From positions 7,178,001 through 7,242,000 of the forward strand of contig OW051494.1 in NCBI GenBank assembly GCA_932521035.1: a DNA stretch of 64,000 bases, read 5' to 3'. This DNA is from Oscheius dolichura. Taxonomy: Eukaryota > Nematoda > Chromadorea > Rhabditida > Rhabditidae. The first letter of the stretch is position 1. Each line of letters begins with the position of its first letter. Of this stretch, positions 1 through 11,733 are shown piece after piece. The notes below the pieces were generated by a model, which saw only the letters and a program-made list of their open reading frames with translations, searched no databases and was not told the origin of the DNA. The translations under genes were made by a program, and so were the position numbers.

Positions 1-1990
1 CCTCGTCTCCCTGCTCGAGTCCCTCTTCTTCTTTCGAGCATTCGGTAATCTTGGCAGGCATCCTCCTCTTATTTAGCACGATGACGCTACCAACGAGTGA
101 GCTGTTCTGTAACATAGGAATAGCCAAGTACTGTAGCCACCTCACCGAATGCCCACGCCAGTACCCGGCCAGTCTCCTCTGGCAGGGCCGTCTCCGCATG
201 CGAAGGGATTGCTCGGCCGGTTCCAATGGTTCCGTCTGCTCGTCGTCTCCATCCGCGACAGCTGCCTCCACTAGCATTAGAAGGAAATCTGAAGTCGTGG
301 TTACTCACAACTTCCCAGACAACTCGCCAGACAGCGGCCGGCAGTCGTCCATCCATAGCAGGAGTGACGTAGAGGGGGGACTGTAGACTGGGACCGTTGG
401 CATTCATCAGGTTGCATGACTAGAACGATATCATCAAGGCAATTGGAATCCAACCTTGGAGCTGCTTCAGCAAGGACGGCCGGGTACTTCAGGAGGATCA
501 GGGCGGCTGCATAATAGATGACGTCTTATCCACATCTTCTTCTCTTACTGTGGCCCACCAGCTTGAAAGCGAAAGAACTGCATCAGTGGTTATTCAATGG
601 CGTCAAACGAACTCACCTCTAATGAGACAATACTCTGGGAGGCGTCAAGAGCTGCCACAAGCCCTTTGTCATCCGTCTCCAAGCTGCTCACATCAGCGTC
701 TCCCGCATAGCTCAGCAGTCCCCAGCACTCTTTCGGGTCATCATTGGGTGCCGGGTTAAAGAGGTCCCAATATCTGAATAACACGTCATAGATGACAAGG
801 AGTGGAGGACCTTGAAAGAGGACGGGGGCGCGACTCAACGAGGCGTCGGTGTCGTCCTCCACCAGCTCTTCTTGTCTTCCAGGTGGGCGGCTATCTCCAT
901 CCACCAGATCATCCTGCTGATTCGGTGTTACACAATTTATAAGACAACTCACCTATAGAGATTGTCCGGGCGTGCCGTCGCCCTCTGCTCGTCGTCCATC
1001 GTCCTGGTAGAGGGCATTCGCAAGAGGCGAAGGAATCGCAGCTGCCGGGACTAAAGATACCCTCCTAATGCTGTTGGGACATCTTTCTCCAGTTACCGGC
1101 CGACTAAAAAGGCCATTATGGCCAAGAGTGTCCAACCTTTGGAAGGGGCCGATCTCCTTCAGCTGTAGATCCGAGAGGACGGCGTCGAAGTCTTGCGGGT
1201 GGGCTTTTCCTGACAGCGACTCCTCGATCGGTGGAGAGACGGTTGCATCAGATTGAAAAAGGGATAAGGCTAAACACAGTCAACGGCTTCACAACAACCT
1301 ACCTCTAATTTGGAAAACAGCTGAAGGGCGGGTATCTGCCATCTCGTCGTCCTCCCACGCCAGTAGCAGCAGAGGCGTCGTCCTTCAGTCGTCCCTTTGG
1401 TTCAAGTTTTTTCTTCGAGTCCGTTCTGCCTGAGAAACGGTTACAGTACGAGGTCAGCTCACTTTTTACGTGAAGACTTCAAAGATCCTTCTCGATAACC
1501 GGTGGATGGCCGCGCATTGTGGAGGAGAGCCATGGACTGAGAGACCTCTGTAACATGGGAATAGCCAACCATTCGAGCCACCTCACCCGTGGCAGACTTC
1601 CTCTATAGGCTGGAGGCAAATGGGTCAGTGTGGAGTCCCCTTCTTCATCCAGTCATCCTTGTAGGGATCGGTTCGTTACCCACAATGGCTAGATGGTCCA
1701 TCCCGGTCACTGCCAGTGGCTCTCTTGTTCTTCCTCTATATACTGATCCATTTAAAGGCATGTCGTCAAGTCACCTCGAGCAGGCCATCGGCCACCTTAT
1801 CTTCTCGCTATCCATCCTCCAGATACCCTCGAAGTTGCTGTCGTCCTCCATCGGCGTCATCCAGTCCTGAAAGAGACAACAGAAGAGCCAGAGCCACAAA
1901 AAGCGCCGGCACCCCTCCACCTTACTGGAAAAGTTTGCCAAAACGAAGAGTGCCGGGTGCAGGTTCTCCCGGTTTCCTATAGCTCGAGGG
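1..1990 (-). CDS. Unrecognised multi-exon protein-coding gene candidate, possibly partial at the window edge
   Basis: I do not recognise this gene. On the minus strand several protein-like segments are joined by plausible 36-60 nt GT..AG introns. One exon runs from about 1250 to 960 and contains the stretch DTLGHNGLFSRPVTG. An intron at about 915-952 leads to an exon at about 914-657 containing PLLVIYDVLFRYWDLFNPAP and an acidic VEDDTDAS segment. Another intron (about 560-655) is followed by a hydrophobic DVIYYAAALILLKYP stretch near 510-470 and more coding-like sequence down to about 90. An upstream exon at about 1866-1771 reads DWMTPMEDDSNFEGIW. The hydrophobic helix-rich pieces vaguely recall TBC or HEAT-type helical proteins, but I cannot assign a family. 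Exon joins and ends are uncertain. Confidence 0.3.
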
Positions 1991-3439
1991 ACACCCCGAC
2001 CTATTCCAAACACCGCTGTGGGATCGAGGTGGAGCCCGTCGTGCCAGGACCCCGGGCCGGGACGGCTCTTCCGAACAGAATGCTCAAGGAAGACGCCTTT
2101 CGGTCGGGCGGATTCCTCCCTGTGTCGCTGGTCGAGCCAGCGGCTGCCCCATTGGTCGCCCCTGCCAACCCAAATTTTAGACAAAAGAGAGTAACCCGAA
2201 TAAACGGGACGCGTAATGTTCCGTGGGAAGAGACCCCACAACGCGATTTGGATGTCCGAGAGAGGCATGGACAGAAGCCACCCAGAGTGGGCGACTTCTC
2301 GCGATAAAAGCGGGCGAAATCAAAACAACCGACCGGGCCGTAGAAGTTGTGGAAAAGCAGCAACGGCAGCCAAAGTAGCAGGAACAGCAGCAGACGTGGA
2401 AGAAGCCAACAGGCCAAGGGAAGGGCCAGATCAATGAATGAAAGTGAGCCATGTCAGTTTGACCCAACGGGATCCAACCGGCGAGACAGGTCAGAACAGA
2501 CGACAAGACAGGTTGACATCACCTTTTGTCTTGACCAAAGGTGAGAATGAAGATGCGGAATGAGTTGATATTTTTTCGTGCTATCGCGTATCTGTGATAC
2601 ATCCAAGACGGGTGGTACAGAGAAAGAACAGTTTTGTGTATACGGGACGACGTGTGGATTCTTACATAATAAGTTCACGTTAAGTTCGGGACAGAGGTGG
2701 CTTGATGAAGCATAGTTCTTCTAAGCTTTGTGAACTCTGGGGAGACACACTCTCCATAGCTGTGTCCGTTTACAAAGCTTGTCCGGAAGGATGTCCTGGA
2801 AGTCTACGTCGCCGGCGGCTCCCCAGCCAATTTTCTATGCCGACAGGCTGGGTTTTCGGGTAATAAGAGTACGATCCTCCCTGTATGAATTTTGGGACCG
2901 AACACAAAAGAGGGGCTCGGGCCGAATCGTGGTATCCGGCGAGCAAAACTTTCTGGGGCTCACGACTGACCTGCTCTTTTAGAGAGTCAACAATGGAGAA
3001 CAGGGCAGCCAGCGAATGAGTAGGCTAACAGCAAGTTCACGATGATTCTCAATTCCCAATCATCTCGCCTGGCGGCACAAAAATCATACGGGTGATACCG
3101 ATGGCAAAGGGAGGATGGCGAGGGGAGGGCAACGAGAGGGCGGCTCAGCAATTCGCCGGTGAACAGAAAAGAAAAGAAGAAGAAAGGAGGACGGAAGAGT
3201 CTGAACAGGAAGACGAGCCAACTGGAGGATGCCCTCAAGGCGAGCGGAGAGTCTCTGCCCGTCGACGGTCGCGCCTTCGTAGGGCAATTCGACGAGCTGG
3301 AGACGGTCGTACCGAAAGACCTCTGTTCGCCTGGATGGAAAACGTGGCAGCCACTGCAAAGATGGAGACTGGCAGTTCTACGACGAGACTAGTAGTTCCA
3401 TTGAAATGGAGGGGGCTTTATAGAACTCGGCTAAAGCAT
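1990..3439. other. Intergenic or unassigned GC-rich sequence
   Basis: Long open frames exist on both strands here, but they overlap each other, have low-complexity composition and show no recognisable domain. I treat them as chance ORFs in GC-rich DNA. The 3' end of the HECW gene lies at 3440, so its 3' UTR and polyadenylation site probably fall near 3300-3440 on the minus strand. Confidence 0.4.
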
Positions 3440-6400
3440 TTATTCGATAGCATAGTTGATGCCCTCGTTGATGGCAGTGAACAACTTGGCCCGTAGGATG
3501 TGTCTCGTCGGGTAGGAGGGCAGGTCGAGCCGGTTGAAGCAGGTGTGTGCCCGTGGCAGACTGCACTCCTCTCCCCATTTCTCGATAGTAAATCTCTTCA
3601 GACCGTTGCTCCCCCGTAACATGGAAAACCCCTCGAAGGGGACACTGGCCGTTCCCGTGACAAACTGAAATTCCCTTCATTAGAGGTGGCCGGCAGTGCA
3701 CCTGGAGTAGTTTGAGACGGTCGGCGTTGCTCATCTGCTCCACGGTGCCCCAGAACCACTCGACGACCACGTGCTCGTCATGATATCCTCCCTGAAGTTG
3801 TGAATTTAGGAGGAAAGGAACGAAGCCCCGCCTTGTATTCAGTGTTACTCCTCCAGTCGTCCAGGTTGATCTCCACCGACCCGGATAGGACCAGCTCCAG
3901 TTGATCGGGAGTGAAGACGCGGAGGAAATCCCTGTCGACTATCTGAACCCGAGTATCCAAAATAAATGAGAGGAAAGGGACCTGATGAAGCCCCCTAAGA
4001 AGAGCTCGCGTCTGCCGGAGAACTCCCCGCTCTGCTCGCCACTTGGCCATCAGGGAGATGAACTCCTCCTTGTTGTCGTCCGTCACTAGGAGGTCGGCCC
4101 CCGCGGGGAGTAGTTCCTTTTCTACCACCTAGGACCGCTTCTTCACCTTGCTCTCCCAAATAAAAACCTTCCCATTGTTCCATAGTCGCTCTGTGGTGAC
4201 AAAGGTCATCCCCAGGCTTTCGTCCACCTTGTTGGTCCGCAGCCAGATGAGGCTCCTGTAGAACTCCGGGTCCTGCTCAACGAAGTCGTCCACTTCAATT
4301 GGTCTGAAAACGAGTCGACAGATAAGGGGGAGACTAATACAATTCCAGGAGGGTCTTATAGAAGACGGGGGAGAAGAAGGTGTCTACCAGGCATCTGTGC
4401 AGCAGGGCCAGCCCCAGTATCCTCCCGGCCAACTCGAACCTAAACCTTTCTATCACAAGGAGACGGAGCGAACTGCCATTGGAGGTGGTGCTCGACCAGG
4501 GCCGACTCGCTGTTGATTTGGACGGTGTACTTGTCCACGGCCGTGTACTCGAACAGCCCGTAGTAGGGGTTGAACAGCTCCCGGGACAGGAGGAAGAACA
4601 GCTCGCGAGAAGGCCCGCCATAGTCCAGTCTATGCCATACGATCTCACCCTGGCCCAGATGCCCCTACCCTTCCTCGTCATCGAAACTGATTGAGAGCCG
4701 AGCCTTCCTCAACAGCAGCGGGTCGATCGCCAGAATCTGGTCGAAGGCATCACGGAGGAGCTGGGACCGACTGAACCGTAGTCTGAAACGACCAATTATA
4801 GAGAAATCGGTAGGCGGACTTCAACTTCTGAGGTCCGCAGCCGTAGCCACTCCTCTGGAGGGAGGTGTAGAAGTGGTTGAGCTTCTCCTCCAGCTCGCTA
4901 ATGACCACCGGATCCTCTGCTTCCAGTATACTGTATTCTTCTGTTTTGAACTCAAGAGGATGGCCTTACCTAATGGCCATGATGAGGTCGATGTCGTTGG
5001 CCATCCGGTTCAAGGCCAGGTGTCCCAGCCTCTCGATCAATCGCAGCTTCTTCCGGATCTTCGGGGCCAGGTCGGGCAGTCTCTTCTCCACGAGGCTGGC
5101 TATCTCATCCGTTCTGTTCACAATATCCAGCACATTCCCGTTGTTGTCCACTGGAGTTCGCCGGACGGGCGGGGCACTCTTCCCCCTTTTCCGATCGGGG
5201 GCCGCAGTGGTAGGCAGACGCGGGTCCAGTAGTGACGTTCTCTTGCTCCCGTGGTCAATGAATACCACCTAAAGTTATCTCTTTCGCAAAACCAGAAGAG
5301 TCTACAGGTTTCGTTGCGCTGGCATTCCAGTTGGGCGGAAGGGGCTGGGTCGTGTCGGCGAACAGATTCACAAAGGCGACGAAGTCCTTCTGGGTCTCGA
5401 ACTTCTCGCATACGTCTCCGCATTTCCGTATTCGGTGGAGCATGTGCTTGAGCAGAGGAGAGGCATTGTAGATGGACAAGGCCGTCTACAAGCTGGCTAT
5501 CCTCTCGAAAACAGGAAGCGGCTGACCGGATTCTCGTGCAGAAGGCTGACGAAGTCCTCCCGTTGGAGGAACAGCTGAGCAGGGCTGGAACAGAAGGGAG
5601 GCGGACTGAGGCCGACGGTTCGTCGGGCCATCGAATATCTGAACCGGGAAGATAAACAGGAGAGGCGACGGGGGAACCGCTTGGTGGCCATGGTATCGTC
5701 CTTGATCCTCGTCCCCGGCCGCTGCCAGGTGGTCTTCTTCGTGACGTGATCAATGTAGAATGTCCTCCCCGCCCTGTCCACGCAGGCCTCCCACCCTAAT
5801 ATTTGGCTATTTGAAGGGAAAAGAGGGTACCTTTGGGGAGGGGTGGCAACGGCTCGACCGCGAATTGGGAGGAGGAGGACGTGCTCGAACTCGACTGGCT
5901 CATGAAACTGCCCGAGGAGGACGGTGAGACGACCGCGGTCAACCAGGTCATGTCCATAGTGTCTGCCCCAAGATTTCAGTATTTATTGGGAAAGGGGATA
6001 CCTGTCTGGGGTTCAATGGTTACCGTAATCTTGAGGATAAAGGAGCTCTGGTGGCCGGTGGGCAAGGAGATGCTGAGATTCCTGTAATGGGGTTTTGTCT
6101 CCGGGGATTGTTTACTCTAGCCAAGATGAGGTCTATTTTGATGGATTGACGGGATTATCCCCTGGCAAAAGAGCAATCCTCCCAACTCACGACGCTAGGG
6201 CTTCTATCTCCTTGAGGGGGATCCTGACGCGATGGGCGAGGAGTTCTACGGAGAAGATGGAGGAGTCGGCAAAGGGAAGACTCTGAAGCCTGTTCTTTTT
6301 CAAGGAAAGGAAAATCAGTACGGTATCCTCGAGACGGCTACCGGTGGATACGGTAGCGGAGTGGCTGCCAATAGAGAACTTGACCTGTTGTTCCTTGATT

Positions 6401-7531
6401 CCTCGGAGGGAGACGCCTAAAAGGCGATAGCTCGGGATAGAGGGGACGGCCCCACCTCTGATGTGGAGAGCGGCCCTCGAAGTAAGGGGGATGTCGGCCG
6501 AACGGGCGCGTACTCTTCCAGTGAGCCCGTCGATGTAACTGAAGCATAATTTTTTAGGGGAAAAGGCATAAATCAGGTGGACGGGGGTCCCAGAAGGATA
6601 GTTGAAAATGGGAAGGACATGGACGGGGGCGCAATCACATGCCCATCCATCCGCCGTTGGCCGGTCTCTCTGGGGAAACAAAAGGGGAAAATGGGCCGGC
6701 CAAGACGAACAGGTGTTCCTTCTTCCATTTGTATATCACACGAAATATTTAAAACATTTTAAAATTACTGCCTTCATAGAATGAGAGGGGAGGGGAAAGT
6801 CGAAGGCAACAGGGCTCGCCAATGTGTGACCTTTTCAAAAAATAACGGCGTGTTCCCGGTCGTTTGTCACTTTTTTGAGAGAAGAAACATCTCGAGGGAC
6901 CCGCTGGACTAAATGGGATGGTAAATAGGGAGAAGGGGCCCGGCTACACAACAATCGCGGCACGCTATCTGATATCCCGGAGGCATTTGCCACATTTTGA
7001 GGAATCGGCCTGCCAAACTTACGCGAAGAAGATTTTTCGGATGTGGCTAGGCAGCGAGGAAAGCGAAAGACTCCAGGCTATCCTCCCCTGCGACGAACCG
7101 ATGACTCCGCGACCCCGGTGATCAAGGAATTGAGAAAGGTCACGGCACTCTGAAGGGGGGAAATTTCATTACTTTGGGACAATTCACCGGAATTGAAAAG
7201 TCCGATCCAGTCCATCATGTTTGATGCGGCGCGGATATTCCAGGAAATGTGAACAGTCTGAAGAAATCTGGAGGTATTCAAAATAGAATGGTCATTTTAT
7301 AACAGCAATTAGAAAAACATGATAAACATTAATCCTTGAAGCATTAGCGAGAAAATAACATTTTTGAATAGTAGAAGAATAACAACAAATATGCAAAAAA
7401 TGAGCTATATATATATATACCTGTGTTGTAGCCGAGCTGATAAACATCTTCTTCCTGGAAACAAGAAGGGTGTTTTCCTCATCGGCCACCATATGCTCTT
7501 CCGCCTCTTCATAGCGGGAAAGAACGATCAT
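3440..7531 (-). CDS. hecw-1: HECW-type HECT E3 ubiquitin-protein ligase
   Basis: A HECT-family E3 that passes ubiquitin from an E2 through a catalytic cysteine. The first exon starts at 7531, just after a TTTATTTAG acceptor-like site. Next come a HECW N-terminal domain ([19 protein letters not shown], about 7081-7281) and an [15 protein letters not shown] segment near 6530. WW1 ([20 protein letters not shown]) is near 5770-5710. The conserved linker [18 protein letters not shown] and a second, degenerate WW containing [15 protein letters not shown] lie near 5450-5210. The HECT domain covers about 4910-3440: [24 protein letters not shown]-like WRSNTEYK, and the catalytic [14 protein letters not shown]. 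The protein ends INYAIE, at the usual HECT terminus. Introns are about 39-40 nt; one (3792-3831) appears to be GC-AG. The protein looks shorter than vertebrate HECW1/2. HECW is preferred over NEDD4 because of the HECW_N domain and the linker. Confidence 0.9.
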
Positions 7532-8778
7532 ATAGTTTACCCTAAATAAATACTACTATGGGATATAGATAGCAGAATGAAACGGAGTGCTTTTTGTGCT
7601 CCGGAGGATTAGAGGGAAATCATCACTCATGCCAACTTCTTTAGCGTGACGCCGCTAGCTTTCGTGACTCATTAGGACTTCCTATTCTATTTCGTGACTC
7701 TCTTTTTGACATGAATCGTAAAATGTATGACCTTTTGATTACTGTAAGAGAGAAATATTCTGGAGTAAAGAGCATGTCGAAGAAGAGGGTTTTACATTTT
7801 GAGAGAGATTTAGACAACGAAGAAGATGAAAGTGTATTTTTACGAATATGTTATTCGACCGGAAGATCTCGGGAAGAGATCGTGTTTTGGCGGAGGTCTC
7901 TTCCATTTTTGGACCACTTCGCCACTCTAACACGATTAGAGACGGAGTATGGCAAAAGAGGTGAGAAGTGCATGACAGGACATTTCGAAGCAATTTCTGG
8001 TGGGTGCCTCTAAATGAGAAAAGTGCACATGAATAAATTGATAGAATGTGTGTGAAGAAATCTACTAATTTAGCATATGTCAGTAGGTGGAGGCGATCGT
8101 GTTTGATGTGGACGTTGGTCTGGACATCCAGTAGGCTTAATGACCTCCGCCATATCTTCTTTCAGTGCCAACTTAGGCAAATTATGGCGCTGGGAGTCCA
8201 CAAACGTTGAGCCGGTTGAGATATATAACTTTGTTCGAAGAATACAAAATTGGTGGCCTCAGTTACAGCAACATCTCAGAGGTTATATGTGAGCTCCGAA
8301 GAAACACTTCCCCTGGGAATTTTGCCATATCAATTGCTGTCGTTTGACATTTTTCCGGGATAAGGCGAAATTGGTCGATTATCACTTTCTAAAAAAAGCA
8401 GAAGGTTGGATCTTTTCCAATAAAAACTGCTCGTCGAATTCGGGTGACTCTAGTTTATCCATTAGCATTACAACATCTCTCTATGCCAATCTGTCTTCAT
8501 TATCGACACCTGAGAAGTATAGTTATTTCTTCTTTTGCCCATATCCTTGTATAACCTAGGTACCTCACCTAGGTGAGCGAATTTTGTAAATAAATATCTA
8601 CTGCGGAGACATTCGAATCTTTATGTATTTGCCTGGTCCCAGAGCGAATCGCGTTGGGTTTGAGATTTCATTTGCACATTTCATTCGAAAAGACTCGCTT
8701 TTACTTTATCTTATTTTCTTGTTTTGTGTTGCAATAAACTAAACTCTGAATTTTAGAACTACTTCAACTCGTTAGAAA
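7532..8778. other. Intergenic region between HECW (minus) and YJU2 (plus)
   Basis: This is the divergent upstream region of both genes. Open frames at 7711-8013 and 8344-8559 do not resemble any family. A short HIFFQCQLR-like reading near 8150-8180 weakly recalls the C-terminal zinc region of LINE reverse transcriptases, but it is too short to call. An acceptor-like TTTTAG at about 8750-8755 lies before the YJU2 ATG and is a likely trans-splice site. Confidence 0.5.
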
Positions 8779-10080
8779 ATGACCGGAACGGAGAGAAAAG
8801 TCTTTCAAGTAAGTGAAGTTTTCAGCTATATTTTGCTAAAAATATAAATGTACTTGCTTCAAAATGTTGTGTTTTTAGAAGTATTATCCCCCTGATTTCG
8901 ATCCATCGAAATTGAAAAAGGGAAGACCTTCTGGCGGTCGGAAAAATCGTCAGTTTGTTCAACGTGTAATGACTCCCTTCAATATGCAATGCAACACATG
9001 TAATGAGTACATTTACAAGGTTTGTAATCTTGCATTTTCTTTAGATGTAATTATTTAGGGTAAAAAATTCAATATGAAACGTGAGACTGTCGAAGGAGAA
9101 ACATATCTGGGATTAAAACTATTTAGATTTTATTTTAGGTTAGCTATAATTGCAATTGTTTTCTATTTCGCTCGATTTTTAGATGTCCTAATTGTTTGGC
9201 AGAAATTACTTTTAAAACAGATCTTGCAAATACGGATTATCAAGCGGAATACGGAGCTACACGTTTATTTGAGGCTTTTAAGCTTTATAAAGACCAAGCT
9301 AGAGCTGAAGAGGCGCAAGAAGAAGAAGACAAAAAAGACCCTATGAAGATGTTAGAAAAACGTACAATGATGAGTCGTGCAGAAATGGAAGCTATGGGTT
9401 TGTTATTCGATTTTCGATTGTTTTTGTAACATTTTATTTTCAGGTGAATTAGAAGATCTGCAAGAAGTGAGTCGCAATAAGGAAGGTATTGATACTTTAA
9501 CTTACCTTCAAATGACAAACCCCCATTTAACTGTAAGGGAAATACATAAGTTGCAAGAAGAGGAAGATGAAAAAGTTGTCAGGTAACAAAACAGCAAAAG
9601 TATTCTACAGGTATTCAAAATTTTTAAGACAATTATGCGGTAAAACAGATGATGGCAAAATTTGCCGACGGATAAATGATTCAGATGACGAAGGGGAAGA
9701 TATTAAACCAGGACCAAGTCATGTTGCTCAGGTAGGTTACTATGTTGTATCATCTACGAAATGTTTAGACACACTTTGATAGAAAGGAAGATGTGAAGCC
9801 ATCGTTCAAACACGCGGAAAGTACATTAAAACGCGGAAACGATCAGAAGAGTTTATTGTCAAAACTTGTAGTAAAGAAGAAAAAAGAAGTTTTTTAATGT
9901 AAATGTGTAATTATATATCTTCTTTAGGGCGTTGCATCAGTAGAACCTGCAGTTCAGCCTGTTGCTATATCTAGAATGCATCGAAATTCTACATCTTTAA
10001 CAATACCATCTCAAAATCAAGCTAATGGTCTATTGGGTTTAGCTGGATATGGCTCTGGTTCCGAAAGCGATACTGATTGA
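8779..10080 (+). CDS. yju2: YJU2/CCDC94 spliceosome-associated step I factor (CWC16 family)
   Basis: YJU2 joins the activated spliceosome and promotes the first transesterification by stabilising the branch helix. The start [10 protein letters not shown] is followed by a 70-nt intron (8809-8878), then [11 protein letters not shown], the family's N-terminal signature. Next come [19 protein letters not shown] and, across the 9139-9182 intron, [13 protein letters not shown]; the paired CxxC motifs make the family's zinc site. [10 protein letters not shown] and [10 protein letters not shown] match the conserved core, and the C-terminus is acidic and Ser-rich (SGSESDTD before TGA). There are several short introns (39-70 nt). 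The stop lies only 119 bp before the TAF11 ATG on the same strand, suggesting co-transcription. The N-terminal half is assigned with high confidence; the exact joins in 9430-9960 are less sure. Confidence 0.93.
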
Positions 10081-10199
10081 AGTTCTAGTGTATTTGTACT
10101 CGTTATTATAAACTTATATTTTACTCATGAGTTCGCTTCAGTGGATTACCAATTGTGTTTTTTTCGCATTACCCAATGCTCTTGTTAAGCATTTTTTAG

Positions 10200-11480
10200 A
10201 TGGACGATGACCTCTTTGGAGGAGGACTTAGTGAGAGTAGTGATGACGAGCTCTCCGATAAAGAAGACGACAAAAGCGCGAATGAAGCTCCAAAGAGTAA
10301 TTTAGATTTATTGCAGGAAGAACCAATTGTCCTCAAGTTTGAATATTTACAAACTTTTATGGAAATCTTTAGACAGGAAGTGAAATTTACGCTTTCATCT
10401 GATGATCTTAACTCGCTAGACTTACCACCAAGTACTTCGGCTTCTGACGTTGCGTCTTCTGCAACAGGAGCTCTAGCAACAATGTCTACAACAGCGTTCG
10501 ATCTTCTGGGAGATCTTGATATGCCAACCGAACTTTTTGTCAAAGCTACTATAGAAGATAACCGTGGTAAAAGAAAAGTGCTTTTTTGTGTGGTGCATTT
10601 TCTGTTTTTCATTTTAGGCTAGTTCTTCTTCACCACTCGATAATCAGGAGACTAAAAAAATTAGAACTGAAAATGATGCTACTGAGAATGCCTTCCATGA
10701 GGTTTGCAGTCATATTAGAAAGAAAACCAGATGATATAGGCTCTCATACTTCTAGAAAATCCTTTAGCAGTTCCATCTTCCTCATCGATGAAGCCACCCG
10801 CTACTACTGTTGTTCCGAAGAAACCAAAGGATAAACCAAAAATAATAGTACCCAAAGTAAGAATCTTATACCTAACTTTAAATCTGAATTAGGAAAACAA
10901 TCAGGCAGCTGAAAATAAAGACGCTGATGCTCCCTCTACTTCAAAAAAAGATTCAGACCAGAACAAGGAAGAAGACGAGGAAGAGCCAGAGGAGATACCT
11001 GTAAAACCATTAAATGAAGACGAAGAGATAGCTCGCTTAAAAATGCAAATCCTTATTTCGAATTTCAATCAAGATCAACTTAGCCGTTATGAAACATACA
11101 GACGGTACAATGATTTTATTTTTCCTCATTAATACTTTTAAGGTCGTCTTTTCCAAAATCAGCAATTCGTCGTCTGATACAAAATTATACAGGAACCCAA
11201 CCGGGGCAAAACGTTGTAATCGCAATTGCGGGACTCGCCAAGGTTTTTTATTCTCTAAACGTTTATCCCAATTGTCAGGTATTTGCTGGTGAATTAGTGG
11301 AAGAAGCGTTGGATATTCAAGAAGTAATGAAAGAAACCACAGAGCCGTTGAAGCCGCATCATCTTCGACAGGTATTTTGTTTCATAAACATAGCAGGCAA
11401 AAAAACGTTAGGCATACTATTCACTGGAACGAAAAGGGAAGTTGTTTCCAAAGCTCCCACGTAAGAATCCATTGGTATGA
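10200..11480 (+). CDS. taf11: Transcription initiation factor TFIID subunit 11
   Basis: A histone-fold subunit of TFIID that pairs with TAF13. The ATG directly follows a CATTTTTTAG acceptor, so it is probably the trans-spliced start. The N-terminus is acidic ([20 protein letters not shown]) and disordered. The histone fold begins near 11040: [19 protein letters not shown], then [40 protein letters not shown] and PLKPHHLRQ. The last exon, after a TTAG acceptor at about 11414, encodes [18 protein letters not shown], which aligns with the AVRRLKSKG tail of human TAF11, and ends in TGA at 11478-11480. It lies in tandem with YJU2 upstream and Rab33 downstream (253 bp gap). TAF9 is about 6 kb downstream. 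Confidence 0.92.
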
Positions 11481-11733
11481 AATAACTCTGTTTTCATAAT
11501 AATAATAAATATGTATATTACACGTGGCTTTTTAACCGTGGTTCTCGCCAATGCAAGTATATTTGGCTTTCATACAACGGCGGAGTTCAAGATCGAATGC
11601 GGATAACTCCTCACGAAGTTTTCTTAGTATTCAAAGGAAACAGCTAGCGCCGGAAAAGTTGCATATTATATATGTGCTTCCGTTTATTTACCAAATGACT
11701 TTCTAATAAAATGTAGATTTGCGGTCTTCCGAT

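Noticed and set aside
1957..2544. Several overlapping ORFs of 65-140 codons on both strands
   Set aside because: They overlap each other in opposite frames, have repetitive composition and no domain; expected by chance in GC-rich DNA.
7711..8320. Possible LINE/retroelement remnant (HIFFQC-like reading)
   Set aside because: Only a few residues, no other reverse-transcriptase motif nearby.
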